From: Pelomonas sp937871895
Lineage (GTDB): Bacteria; Pseudomonadota; Gammaproteobacteria; Burkholderiales; Burkholderiaceae_C
Length of the DNA: 64,000 nt
Strand: one strand, 5' to 3'
NCBI RefSeq assembly: GCF_046348265.1
Contig: NZ_JAXMEO010000005.1
The notes below the pieces were generated by a model. The model was not told where the DNA came from. It made no database searches and was given only the letters and a program-made list of their open reading frames with translations. Below are positions 1 to 9,886 of this stretch, piece by piece (position 1 is the first letter of the stretch; each line of letters opens with the position of its first letter). The translations under genes were made by a program, and so were the position numbers.

Positions 1-871
1 AGCACATCGCCTGCAGCGCCTCGTCCATGGCCTCGCGGCCTGCCGACAAGCGGACCTGCGACTTGGGCATGGTGATGCGCGCCACGGCGATGGTGCGGAC
101 GAACTCGAAGGGGTCGAGCTTCTCGGTCTTGCCGAGCGGTGTGCCTTCGATGGCGATCAGGTTGTTGATGGGCACCGAGTCGGGCGCGGGGTCGAGGTTG
201 GCAAGCTGGGCGATCAGGCCGGCGCGCTGGGTGCGGTTCTCGCCCAAGCCAATGATGCCGCCGCTGCAGACCTTCATGCCGGCGTCGCGCACGCGGTCCA
301 GGGTGTCTAGGCGGTCCTGGTAGGTGCGGGTGGTGATGATCTCGCCGTAGAACTCGGGCGAGGTGTCGAGGTTGTGGTTGTAGTAGTCGAGGCCGGCCTC
401 GCGCAGCTGGCCGGCCTGGGTGTCGCTCAGCATGCCGGCGGTGACGCAGGTCTCCAGCCCCAGCGCCTTGACCTCGCGGACCATGTCGGTCAGCTGCTCC
501 ATGTGCCGGTCTTTGGGTGAACGCCAGGCGGCGCCCATGCAGAAGCGCGTGGCGCCGCTTTCCTTGGCGGCTTTGGCTGCGTCAATCACGTCGCGCAGCG
601 CCATCAGCTTGTCGGCCTCCAGGCCGGTGTCGTAGTGGCTGGACTGCGAGCAGTACTTGCAGTCCTCCTCGCAGCCGCCGGTCTTGATGGACAGCAGGGT
701 CGAGAGCTGCACGCGGTTGGCGTCGTGGTGCTCGCGGTGCACGGTGGCGGCGCGGTGCAGCAGGTCCATGAAGGGCAGGTCGAACAGCTGCTCGATCTCG
801 GCCACGCTCCATTGCCCTTCACGAGTCTTGAGGGGGCGGTGCAGATGCACGGTTTGGACGGGTGCGTTCAT
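1..871 (-). CDS. bioB: Biotin synthase BioB (3' end cut by window edge)
   Basis: Radical-SAM enzyme that inserts sulfur into dethiobiotin, the last step of biotin synthesis in the cytoplasm. Reading leftward from the ATG at 871, the frame shows the cluster motif GGCEEDCKYCSQS with Cys67, Cys71 and Cys74 binding the 4Fe-4S cluster, followed by typical BioB blocks such as YYNHNLDTSPEFY and CSGGIIGLGE. About 290 codons are visible out of an expected 330 or so; the C-terminus lies beyond base 1. Its ATG overlaps the TGA of bioD (ATGA), so it is the last visible gene of a translationally coupled bioA-bioF-bioD-bioB series. Confidence 0.96.
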   Translation of the reverse strand, partial: MNAPVQTVHLHRPLKTREGQWSVAEIEQLFDLPFMDLLHRAATVHREHHDANRVQLSTLLSIKTGGCEEDCKYCSQSSHYDTGLEADKLMALRDVIDAAKAAKESGATRFCMGAAWRSPKDRHMEQLTDMVREVKALGLETCVTAGMLSDTQAGQLREAGLDYYNHNLDTSPEFYGEIITTRTYQDRLDTLDRVRDAGMKVCSGGIIGLGENRTQRAGLIAQLANLDPAPDSVPINNLIAIEGTPLGKTEKLDPFEFVRTIAVARITMPKSQVRLSAGREAMDEALQAMC

Positions 872-1563
872 GGCGTCTTCATCAGGTTTTGCAGCGCGGC
901 GGTATCCAGGTGGGCGGCCACCGCAGCGGGGGAAGGGCTCTCAAGCCGGGGCACGGCGCCAAGCCTTGGGGCGGGCAGCAGTGCGTCGAGCGAGGCGAGA
1001 TTTTCGCTGTGTTGCAGCATCTGGCCATCCACGGTGTTGGCCACCCAGCCAGCGAGGCGTAAGCCGCGTGCCGCAATGGCCTCCGCCGTGAGCAGCGCGT
1101 GGTTGATGCAGCCGAGGCGCAGGCCGACGACGAGGAGTACCGGCAGGGCGAGATCGACGGCAAGGTCGGCGGTGTCCCAGCCGGGGCACAAGGGCACGCG
1201 AAAGCCGCCCACGCCCTCGACGATGCCGAATTGCAGGCGGGGCAGCACGGCGCGCAGCGGCGCGAGCACGCCCTCGCGCGTGAGCGTCACGCCTTCGAGC
1301 CGCGCAGCGAGGTGGGGCGCGCACGGCGTGCGCAGTTGCAGCGGCCCGACCTCGGCCTCGGTCAGCCCGGCGTTCTGCACCGCGTGCAGCTGTGCCACGT
1401 CCTCGTTGACCCAGCGGCCCTCCACCAGCTCCTGCCCCGCCGCGATGGGCTTGAGCGCGGCGGCGGTGAGGCTCTGCTGCACGGCGGCTTGCACGAGCGC
1501 GGCCGAGACCGTGGTCTTGCCGATCTCGGTGTCGGTGCCGGTGAGGAAGAAGTGCGCGCTCAT
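868..1563 (-). CDS. bioD: ATP-dependent dethiobiotin synthetase BioD
   Basis: Closes the ureido ring: 7,8-diaminopelargonate plus CO2 and ATP gives dethiobiotin. The 231-residue protein has the family P-loop at the N-terminus (GTDTEIGKT, residues 9-17) and the downstream EGVGGFRVPL segment typical of BioD. Length fits the family (about 220-240). The start overlaps the bioF stop by 4 bases and the stop overlaps the bioB start by 4 bases, so the three genes are almost certainly co-translated. No riboswitch or BirA-like operator was recognised near it. Confidence 0.96.
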   Translation of the reverse strand: MSAHFFLTGTDTEIGKTTVSAALVQAAVQQSLTAAALKPIAAGQELVEGRWVNEDVAQLHAVQNAGLTEAEVGPLQLRTPCAPHLAARLEGVTLTREGVLAPLRAVLPRLQFGIVEGVGGFRVPLCPGWDTADLAVDLALPVLLVVGLRLGCINHALLTAEAIAARGLRLAGWVANTVDGQMLQHSENLASLDALLPAPRLGAVPRLESPSPAAVAAHLDTAALQNLMKTP

Positions 1564-2726
1564 GCAGCCAGGGCGCTGAGCAGCGCGTCCACGTCAGCGG
1601 CGGCGTGATCCGCACACAGCGTGATGCGTAGCCGCGCGGTGCCTGCCGGCACGGTGGGCGGGCGGATGGCGGGGACGCGCAGGCCGGCGGCTTCGAGCTG
1701 CGCGGCCACGGCGAGGGCCGCGTCGTTGGCACCGATGACGACGGGCTGGATGGGTGTGTCGCTGGCCGGCAGGGTCCAGCCGCGTGCAGCGCAGATCGGG
1801 GCGAGGCCATCGCGCAGTTGCTGCTGCAATGCGGCGAGCTGCGCGCGGCGGGCGTCGCCTTCGGGGCCTTCGATGAGGTCGAAGGCAGTGAGCAGCGCGT
1901 GCGACAGCGCAGGAGGCGCGGCGGTGGTGAAGATGAAGGGCCGGGCCATCTGAATCAGCCATTCGATGACGGTCGGGTGCGCGGCAATGGCGGCGCCCGC
2001 CACGCCGGCCGCCTTGCCGAGCGTGGCCATCCAGACCAGGCGCTCGCTGCGCAGGTTGAAGTGCGCGAGCGAACCGTGGCCCCGAGGGCCGAGGACGCCG
2101 AAGCCGTGCGCGTCGTCCACCAGCAGCAGGGCGTTGTGGGTTTCGGCGAGTTGCAGCAGCTCGGGCAGCGGGGCGAGGTGGCCGTCCATGCTGAACACGG
2201 CGTCGGTGACGATGAGCTTGTGCGCCGCCGTGCTGGCGGCAAGCTGTTCGCGCAGCTCGTCCGCGCTGGCATAGAGCCGCTTGCTGGCGCGGGCGAGGCG
2301 CACGCCGTCGATGAGGCTGGCGTGGTTGAGCCGCTCCGAGAAGATCTCGGCGCCTTCGATGCCGAGGGCCGAGACCATGGCGAGGTTGGCCATGTAGCCG
2401 GTGCCAAAGCTCAAAGCCCGTGCGCCGGGGATATGCGGCGCGGCCCAGGCGGCAAAGCGCTCTTCCAGCTCGCGGTGTGGCGTCGAGTGTCCGCTGATGA
2501 GCGCCGAGCCGCCCGAGCCGGCGCCGTAGCGGGCGGCGCCTTCTTGCAGCGCGGCGATGACGGCGGGGTGGTCGGCGAGGCCCAGGTAGTCGTTGCTGCA
2601 AAACAGCAGACGCGGCACGCCGTCCACGGTCTGGCGCGGGGCGGTGGGCGTGGCGGCCTCGCGGCGGCGGCGGGTCAGGTGGGCGGCGTCGCGGGCAGCG
2701 AGCTGGCGGGCGAGGTGGTCAAGCAT
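1560..2726 (-). CDS. bioF: 8-amino-7-oxononanoate synthase BioF
   Basis: PLP enzyme of the alpha-oxoamine synthase family; condenses pimeloyl-ACP or pimeloyl-CoA with L-alanine to form KAPA. The 388-residue frame has FCSNDYLGLADHP near residue 42, the GSGGSALISGHS glycine-rich segment, the cofactor Asp/His motif DDAHGFGVLG, and the Schiff-base Lys in ATLGKAAGVAGA. It overlaps bioA upstream by 8 bases and bioD downstream by 4. Full length, no anomaly. Confidence 0.96.
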   Translation of the reverse strand: MLDHLARQLAARDAAHLTRRRREAATPTAPRQTVDGVPRLLFCSNDYLGLADHPAVIAALQEGAARYGAGSGGSALISGHSTPHRELEERFAAWAAPHIPGARALSFGTGYMANLAMVSALGIEGAEIFSERLNHASLIDGVRLARASKRLYASADELREQLAASTAAHKLIVTDAVFSMDGHLAPLPELLQLAETHNALLLVDDAHGFGVLGPRGHGSLAHFNLRSERLVWMATLGKAAGVAGAAIAAHPTVIEWLIQMARPFIFTTAAPPALSHALLTAFDLIEGPEGDARRAQLAALQQQLRDGLAPICAARGWTLPASDTPIQPVVIGANDAALAVAAQLEAAGLRVPAIRPPTVPAGTARLRITLCADHAAADVDALLSALAA

Positions 2727-4038
2727 CGGCGGTGGGGCGCAGCGTGTCTGTCAACGTGTCGCGCACGGCGGCAGCGAGCCAAGTGGCGGTGACCTCGTCG
2801 ATCAGATAGGGCGGCATCAGGTAGACGGTCGAGCCGATCGGGCGGATCAAGAGCTGACGCGCACGCGCCGCGAGGTGGAATCGCTCGCTGAAGCGGTCGC
2901 CGCCGTGGACCACGTCAAAGGCCAGCACGGTGCCGACTTGGCGCAGGTGCTGCACGCGCGGGTCGTCGGCCAGCGGCGCAAAGGCGGCGCGCAGCAATTG
3001 CGACTGGCGGGCCAGCTCGTCCAGCAAGTCGGTGTCGCGGAAGCGGCGCAGCACCTCGCAGGCGGCGGCGCAGGCAATCGGGTTGCCGGTGTAGGAGTGC
3101 GAGTGCAAGAAGCCCCGCGCCACCTCGTCGCTCAGGAAGGCCTTGAAGACGGCATTGGTGGTGAGCACGACGGAAAGCGGCAGTGTGCCGCCGGTGATGC
3201 CTTTGGACAGCAGGATGAAGTCGGGCCACTGGCTGCCGGTGCCGGGCAGCGGGGGCTGCACATGTTCCCAAGCAAAGAAGCGACCGGTGCGGCCGCAGCC
3301 CACGGCGATCTCGTCGGCAATCAAGTGGGCTTTGTGTTGTGTGCACAGCCGCCGCAACGCCGACAGCTGCGCCGGGGCGTGCATGCGCATGCCACTGGCG
3401 CCTTGGATCAAGGGCTCGACGATCACCGCCGCACAGCGGCCACCGAGCTGCTGCAGCAGCGCCTCGATGGCCTCGATGCTGCCGGCCTCGTGCAGTGCGG
3501 GTGCCAGATGCGTGGCGCGCAGCAGCGGCGCATAGGCGTCGCGGAAGACGGGCACGTCGGTGACCGAGAGGGCGCCCAGCGTCTCGCCGTGGTAGCCGCC
3601 GCGCAGCGCGATGAATTCGCACTTCTCGGGCTGGCCGCCGTTGCGCCAGTGGTGCGCGCTCATCTTCAGCGCGATCTCGGTGGCGCTGGCGCCGTCGCTG
3701 CCAAAGAAGGCGTGGCCCAGGTGGTGGCCGGTCAGGGCCGAGAGGCCCTCGGCCAGCTCGACGGCCGGGAGGTGCGTGCAGCCGGCCAGCATCACGTGCG
3801 GCAGCGTGGCGGCTTGCGTGGCGATGGCGCGCTGCAGCCCCGCGTCGCTGTGGCCAAAGAGGTTGACCCACCAGGAGCTGGTGGCGTCAAAGTAGCGCTG
3901 GCCCTCGGCGTCGATCAGCCAGGGGCCCTCGCCGCGCACGATGGGCAGCGGCGGCACGGCGTCAAGCCGCGCCATCTGCGTGCAGGGGTGCCAGATCGCC
4001 GCACGGCTGCGTGCGGCCAGGTCTGCGTTGGAGGTCAT
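2719..4038 (-). CDS. bioA: Adenosylmethionine-8-amino-7-oxononanoate aminotransferase BioA
   Basis: Class III aminotransferase that converts KAPA to diaminopelargonate using S-adenosylmethionine as amino donor. The 439-residue protein begins with the BioA hallmark IWHPCTQM, has SSWWVNLFGHS, the PLP-binding Asp in ADEIAVGCGRTG and the Schiff-base Lys in LSKGITGGTLPL. It is the first biosynthetic gene of the bio group, starting 10 bases after the stop of the enoyl-CoA hydratase gene, so it may be transcribed with the upstream leucine-catabolism genes. Confidence 0.96.
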   Translation of the reverse strand: MTSNADLAARSRAAIWHPCTQMARLDAVPPLPIVRGEGPWLIDAEGQRYFDATSSWWVNLFGHSDAGLQRAIATQAATLPHVMLAGCTHLPAVELAEGLSALTGHHLGHAFFGSDGASATEIALKMSAHHWRNGGQPEKCEFIALRGGYHGETLGALSVTDVPVFRDAYAPLLRATHLAPALHEAGSIEAIEALLQQLGGRCAAVIVEPLIQGASGMRMHAPAQLSALRRLCTQHKAHLIADEIAVGCGRTGRFFAWEHVQPPLPGTGSQWPDFILLSKGITGGTLPLSVVLTTNAVFKAFLSDEVARGFLHSHSYTGNPIACAAACEVLRRFRDTDLLDELARQSQLLRAAFAPLADDPRVQHLRQVGTVLAFDVVHGGDRFSERFHLAARARQLLIRPIGSTVYLMPPYLIDEVTATWLAAAVRDTLTDTLRPTADA

Positions 4039-4048
4039 CGGGATTGCG

Positions 4049-4825
4049 TCAGCGCCAGGGCGGCGGGGTCTTGTTCAGGAAGCTCGCGACACCGGCGCGG
4101 CCCTCATCGGAGGCGCGGATGTCGGCGATGCGGCGCGCGGTGTCGTCGCGCAGTTGGGGGGTGATCTCGCGGCCCGCGACGTCCTGCACCAGGCGCTTGC
4201 AGGCGCGCACGGCGGCGGGGCCGTTGGCGCAGAGCAGGGCGGCGAGTTCATCGACACGCGCGTCGAGCTGGCCGGCCGCCACCACCTCGTGCACCAGGCC
4301 CAGGCGCAGCGCCTCGGCTGCATCAAAGCGCTCGGCCGTCGTGAAGTAGCGCCGCGCCGCGCGCTCGCCCATCGCCCGCACCACATAGGGCGCGATGGTG
4401 CCGGGCAGCAGGCCCAGGCGCGCCTCGCTGAGGCAGTAGCTGGCGCTATCCACAGAGACGGCAATGTCGGCACAGGCGACGAGGCCCACGCCACCGGCAT
4501 AGGCGTCGCCCTGGATGCGCGCGATCACCGGCACCGGGCAGCGGTCGATGACCCAGAACATCTCGGCCAGGCGCGCGGCATCCGCATGGTTCTCATCCCA
4601 CGAGAAGGCGGCCATGGCCTGCATCCAGCGCAGGTCGGCCCCGGCGCAAAAGGCTGGGCCTTCGGCGGCCAGCACCACGGCGCGCACGTCGGGCGCGGCG
4701 GCAATCTGCGCAAAAGCGGCCGTCAGCTCCGCGATCAAGTCGGCGTTGAAAGCATTGCGCACCTCGGGCCGCGCCAACGTGACGCGGGCAACCGGGCCTT
4801 GGAGGATGACGTGCAGCGTGCTCAT
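4049..4825 (-). CDS. liuC: Enoyl-CoA hydratase/isomerase, probable methylglutaconyl-CoA hydratase
   Basis: Crotonase-fold protein of 258 residues. The oxyanion-hole motifs are visible: FCAGADLRWM and GDAYAGGVGLVACAD, followed by SEARLGLLPGTIAPYV. Most such proteins in a liu cluster hydrate 3-methylglutaconyl-CoA in leucine and isovalerate breakdown. The carboxyltransferase gene liuB lies upstream on the same strand, which supports this role; a generic enoyl-CoA hydratase remains possible. I take the ATG at 4825 (MSTLHVIL) rather than an in-frame ATG 13 codons earlier, because it overlaps the vapC TGA as ATGA and matches where family members begin. Confidence 0.85.
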   Translation of the reverse strand: MSTLHVILQGPVARVTLARPEVRNAFNADLIAELTAAFAQIAAAPDVRAVVLAAEGPAFCAGADLRWMQAMAAFSWDENHADAARLAEMFWVIDRCPVPVIARIQGDAYAGGVGLVACADIAVSVDSASYCLSEARLGLLPGTIAPYVVRAMGERAARRYFTTAERFDAAEALRLGLVHEVVAAGQLDARVDELAALLCANGPAAVRACKRLVQDVAGREITPQLRDDTARRIADIRASDEGRAGVASFLNKTPPPWR

Positions 4826-5238
4826 TGCAAGGCCGCAGGGGGTGTCCAACTGCGCAGGCCGCAATGGGCGACGTAGGCGCTGAAGTCCCGGTCCCGGTGC
4901 AGCAGGCGTTGCTGCGACTGGATGCAGTAGCTGGCCACCAGGCCGTCGATGCTGCTGCGCACCGTCCAGCCCAGGGAGCGCAGCAGGCGGTAGTCCTGCG
5001 CGGCGCGGCGAGCCAGCGCGGGGGAGCAGATGCTCTCCACCTTCAGGGTATTGAACAGTTCGTTGGCGACCTTCAGCTCTGCCGGGTTGCGGCAGCCCCG
5101 CAGCACCTCGAAGACGACGAGGTCGGGCGCCACGAGCTCCTGCACGCCGCGCACCAGCAGGGACTCCAGGGCCTGCACCTCCGCGCCATCGCTGCCGCGC
5201 AGGAACTCGATCAGCACGCTGCTGTCAACGACGACCAC
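4822..5238 (-). CDS. vapC: PIN-domain toxin, VapC family
   Basis: Predicted magnesium-dependent ribonuclease toxin of a type II toxin-antitoxin pair. The 138-residue protein shows the four acidic PIN positions: Asp5 in VVVDSSVLIEFL, Glu in VFEVLRG, Asp in SIDGLVASY and Asp in HRDRDF. It follows and overlaps the small VapB-like gene by 14 bases, the usual antitoxin-first order. Its stop overlaps the start of the crotonase gene, so the pair is embedded inside a metabolic operon, which is unusual. RNA target unknown. Confidence 0.88.
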   Translation of the reverse strand: MVVVDSSVLIEFLRGSDGAEVQALESLLVRGVQELVAPDLVVFEVLRGCRNPAELKVANELFNTLKVESICSPALARRAAQDYRLLRSLGWTVRSSIDGLVASYCIQSQQRLLHRDRDFSAYVAHCGLRSWTPPAALQ

Positions 5239-5503
5239 GGGCGGGCGCGCGCTTCTTGGCGGCGGGCAGGGTCGTGCGCGTCGGCGCGGCGGGCGTCTGG
5301 ATCATGTTGGGCTGGCCGTCCAGTCGGTCTTCATCGCCCCAGCCCCATTGGATCTTGCCCTTGAGCTTGAGGATCTTGCGGTAGTCGGCCTGGCGCTTGA
5401 TCAGCCGCAGGCCGGCCTCGACGGCCTCACGCTTGGTGCGGAACTCGCCGGCCTTCATGGCTTCCGCCATGAGTCCGTCGTCGATCTCGATGTTGGTGCG
5501 CAT
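5225..5503 (-). CDS. vapB: VapB-type antitoxin
   Basis: Small (92-residue) antitoxin preceding vapC. The N-terminal half reads MRTNIEIDDGLMAEAMKAG and then TKREAVEAGLRLIKRQ, the ribbon-helix-helix-like pattern of the VapB family; the basic, Ala/Pro-rich C-terminal tail would bind the toxin. I choose the ATG at 5503 over one eight codons upstream because homologues start at MRTNIEID. It probably also represses its own promoter; a weak -35-like TTGATG lies upstream but no clear operator was seen. Confidence 0.85.
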   Translation of the reverse strand: MRTNIEIDDGLMAEAMKAGEFRTKREAVEAGLRLIKRQADYRKILKLKGKIQWGWGDEDRLDGQPNMIQTPAAPTRTTLPAAKKRAPARGRR

Positions 5504-5608
5504 GATGTGTATGAACTCGCCGAACAATGCGCATCAAGTGTAGAAGCCCTGGCGGGATTCGCCCAGTCGGGAAGCGCCAGGCTCAGGGCTTGCGCCGGCG
5601 AAGGCGGA

Positions 5609-6439
5609 TCAGGGCTGCGCTGGTAGATGCAACTGCCTGCGAAGAAAGCCTTCCAACCGCGTGGCCGAAGCCGCCGCCGCTGCTGGGTCGTTGCCCTGGT
5701 GCATACCGCCCTTGATGTTCGGTCGCACGCGCAGCGCACCGTCGCCATCAAAGCCGTGAAAGGCGCCGGGGTAGACCTCCAGCTCGACGCGGTGTCCACG
5801 CCGCTGCCAGCGCGCCGCCAACTGCTCGCAGGGCTCGGGTGGGGTCATGTCGTCGGCGCCGCCGAGCAGCATCAGCAGCGCGCCCACGTTCTTGGGCTCG
5901 CCCCCGCGCGAGGCGCTGCAGCCGGGGTAGAAGAGCGCCACGGCCGCCAGCGGCGGCGGGCTGGGCGGCCAGCGTGAGTCCATCACCATCAGCGCCGTGC
6001 TGGCGCCATTGCTCCAGCCCAGCAAGGCGATGCGCTCGGGGTCTACGTCTGGCCGGGCGCGCAGCCAGGCCAGGGCTTCCAGCACATCGAGCCGCCGGTC
6101 GGCCACGTAGACGCTGCGGGCGGCATTGAGCTCCTCGCACAGCGAGCCCAGCCCGCGCGAGCCGAAGCTGTCGGGCAGCAGCACGTGGAAGCCCATGTCG
6201 TGCAGGCGGTCCGTGTAGTTGGCGAAGCGCGTGTCGAACGTGTGCCCGTCCTTGCGAAAGAGGCCTCCGCAGCCATGCAGGGCCACCACCGCCGGGCGGC
6301 GTGCCGTGTCGGCCGGCGACCAGAACAGCGAGAGCGCCGGACGGCGTGCGGTGGCGGGGAGCTGGAGCCACTCCGTGTCGGCGTGCGCGAGGGCGCTGAG
6401 CAGCGCTGCGGCCAAGGCGAGCAGCCAGCGGAATTTCAT
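5609..6439 (-). CDS. Secreted dienelactone-hydrolase-family alpha/beta hydrolase
   Basis: 276-residue hydrolase with a signal peptide (MKFRWLLALAAALLSALAHA, residues 1-20), so probably periplasmic. The alpha/beta core shows the oxyanion region VVALHGCGGL, the nucleophile elbow LLGWSNGAS (Ser rather than the Cys of true dienelactone hydrolase), and a C-terminal His in YPGAFHGFDGDG, with Asp in GGADDMTPPEPC. The substrate is unknown. The start at 6439 is preferred to an ATG at 6451 because it gives a clean signal peptide; it lies 8 bases after the liuB stop, in line with co-transcription. Confidence 0.8.
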   Translation of the reverse strand: MKFRWLLALAAALLSALAHADTEWLQLPATARRPALSLFWSPADTARRPAVVALHGCGGLFRKDGHTFDTRFANYTDRLHDMGFHVLLPDSFGSRGLGSLCEELNAARSVYVADRRLDVLEALAWLRARPDVDPERIALLGWSNGASTALMVMDSRWPPSPPPLAAVALFYPGCSASRGGEPKNVGALLMLLGGADDMTPPEPCEQLAARWQRRGHRVELEVYPGAFHGFDGDGALRVRPNIKGGMHQGNDPAAAAASATRLEGFLRRQLHLPAQP

Positions 6440-6447
6440 AGCAAGCC

Positions 6448-8070
<1,623 letters not shown>

Positions 8071-8188
8071 GCGCGCGATCCGTCAAACAAGGGTGGGGCC
8101 GGGCGGGATGATGCCTGGATCCGGGGCTTGAAGTTAGAGCCAGAATCGGCCGGGCGATGTTGAGGTCCAGAGCAGGCGAGGTGGTGGG

Positions 8189-9886
8189 ATGTCGTTGTCG
8201 TGCGGAACAAGAACCAGGATCGTGAGCCTTTGGGCCGGGCAGTTGGCGCTGGCTTGCGCCCTTGGGCTGGGCTGGGTGGCCGCTGGTGCGGCCCCCAAGG
8301 CGCCGGCGGACACCAAAGCCGCCAAGTCCGCCACCGAGGACGCGGATTGGCTCTACACCATCCAGCGCCGCGACACGCTCTATGACCTGGCCTTGGCGTG
8401 GCTCGAAGCCCCGCGCACCTGGCAGGACCTGCAGCGCCTCAACCGCGTGGCCGACCCGCTGCGCCTGCCCCCGGGCGGCAAGCTGCGCATGCCAGTGGCT
8501 TGGCTCAAGCGCGAGGCGGCGGTGGCCGACGTGATGTTCGTCAAGGGCGCCGTCACGCTGCGGCGCGGGGCTGAGCCCGCGCAGCCGCTGGCCCTTGGCG
8601 CGCAGCTGCGCAGCAGCGATGTGCTGCGCACCGGCGAGCAGGCCTCGGTCAGCGTGCGCTTTGCCGACGGCTCGCGCCTGCTGGTGCCGCCGGGCAGTGA
8701 GGTGCAGCTGGAGTCCTTGCTGGTGCTGGGCCGTGCCGCGCTGCCGGCCGTGGTGCTGCGCGTGCAGCAGGGTGGGGCCGAGAACCAGGTCGTGCCCAAC
8801 CCGCAGCGCCCGCCCAAGTACGAGGTGCGGACCCCCAAGCTCAACCTCGGCGTGCGCGGCACCGAGTTCCGCGTCCAGGTGGACGGCGATCGCCAGTGGG
8901 TGGCGGTGGATGCCGGCCGTGTGCGTGCCACCGGCGAGGCGGCCGACCTCGTGCCCGGCGAGGGCTTGGTGGCCGGCGCCGGCGGCCCGCTGCGTGCGCG
9001 GCTGCTGCCCGCGCCCGACGTGGCCGCCGTGCCGCGCGTCGTCGAGCGCCTGCCGCTGCGCCTCAGTTGGGCGCCCGGCACCGACAGCGCCTGGCGCGCC
9101 CAGATCTTTGCGCGGCAGGACTTCAATCGCCTGCTGCTCGATGCGCGAGTCAAGCAGCCCGAAGTCACCTGGCCCCGCGACCAGGCCCTGCCCGATGGCG
9201 ACTACACGCTGCGCCTGCGCGCCATCGATGCCGCCGGCCTGGAGGGCGCGGCCGCCGATGTGGATTTCAGCCTGCAGGCGCGGCCCGAGCCGCCCTTCAT
9301 CCGCCTGCCGGCGCCTGACGCCGTGGTCTACGCCCCGGGCCTGGAGCTGGGCTGGACGCTCAATGCCGAGGCCCCGCGCGTGCGCCTGCAGATTGCGCGG
9401 GACGCCGCATTCCAGGACCTGGTCCAGCAGCCCCCACCCATCGCCGGCGCGAGCCACGGCGCCAGCCTGCCGCCGGGCGTTTACCACTGGCGCATTGCTT
9501 CGGTGGCCGGCGAGCGCGCCGGGCCTTTTGGCGACGCCCAGCGCTTTGAGCTGCGCGAGCCTCCGCCCGCCCCGCCCCCGGCGACGCCCGCCGTCAATGG
9601 CAACCAACTGGACCTGCGCTGGCCGGCCGTGTCTGGCGTGGTGGGCTACGAACTGGAGTGGGCCACCAACGCCGGCTTTGAAGGCGCCGTCACGCACAAG
9701 ACCGACAAGCCCGAGCTCACGCTGCCCAAACCCGCACCCGGCCGCTACTACCTGCGCGCCCGCAGCCGCAATGCCGACGGCATCAACAGCCCCTGGGGCC
9801 AGACCCAGCTGATCGACCAGCCCGAGGAGCCCCTGCGCTGGCCCTGGCTGATCCTGGTGCCGGTGGTCCTGCACGTGCTGCTTTGA
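8189..9886 (+). CDS. Exported LysM and FecR-domain protein with hydrophobic C-terminus
   Basis: 565 residues. An N-terminal signal or anchor helix (about 12-34) is followed by a LysM-like peptidoglycan-binding segment (YTIQRRDTLYDLALAW, about 52-67), a FecR-type beta domain (about 113-250, with VRFADGSRLLVPPGS and LGVRGTEFRVQVDGD), and repeated beta-sandwich/FN3-like segments. It ends in a hydrophobic stretch (WPWLILVPVVLHVLL) that may anchor it. Despite the FecR domain there is no ECF sigma factor nearby. Its stop overlaps the TTG start of a CHASE2 sensor kinase, so the two are translated together and probably form one signalling unit. Ligand unknown. Confidence 0.85.
   Translation: MSLSCGTRTRIVSLWAGQLALACALGLGWVAAGAAPKAPADTKAAKSATEDADWLYTIQRRDTLYDLALAWLEAPRTWQDLQRLNRVADPLRLPPGGKLRMPVAWLKREAAVADVMFVKGAVTLRRGAEPAQPLALGAQLRSSDVLRTGEQASVSVRFADGSRLLVPPGSEVQLESLLVLGRAALPAVVLRVQQGGAENQVVPNPQRPPKYEVRTPKLNLGVRGTEFRVQVDGDRQWVAVDAGRVRATGEAADLVPGEGLVAGAGGPLRARLLPAPDVAAVPRVVERLPLRLSWAPGTDSAWRAQIFARQDFNRLLLDARVKQPEVTWPRDQALPDGDYTLRLRAIDAAGLEGAAADVDFSLQARPEPPFIRLPAPDAVVYAPGLELGWTLNAEAPRVRLQIARDAAFQDLVQQPPPIAGASHGASLPPGVYHWRIASVAGERAGPFGDAQRFELREPPPAPPPATPAVNGNQLDLRWPAVSGVVGYELEWATNAGFEGAVTHKTDKPELTLPKPAPGRYYLRARSRNADGINSPWGQTQLIDQPEEPLRWPWLILVPVVLHVLL

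Noticed and set aside
8071..8188. Possible riboswitch or operator before liuB
   Set aside because: The 118 bases contain no recognisable conserved riboswitch core and no clear palindromic operator.
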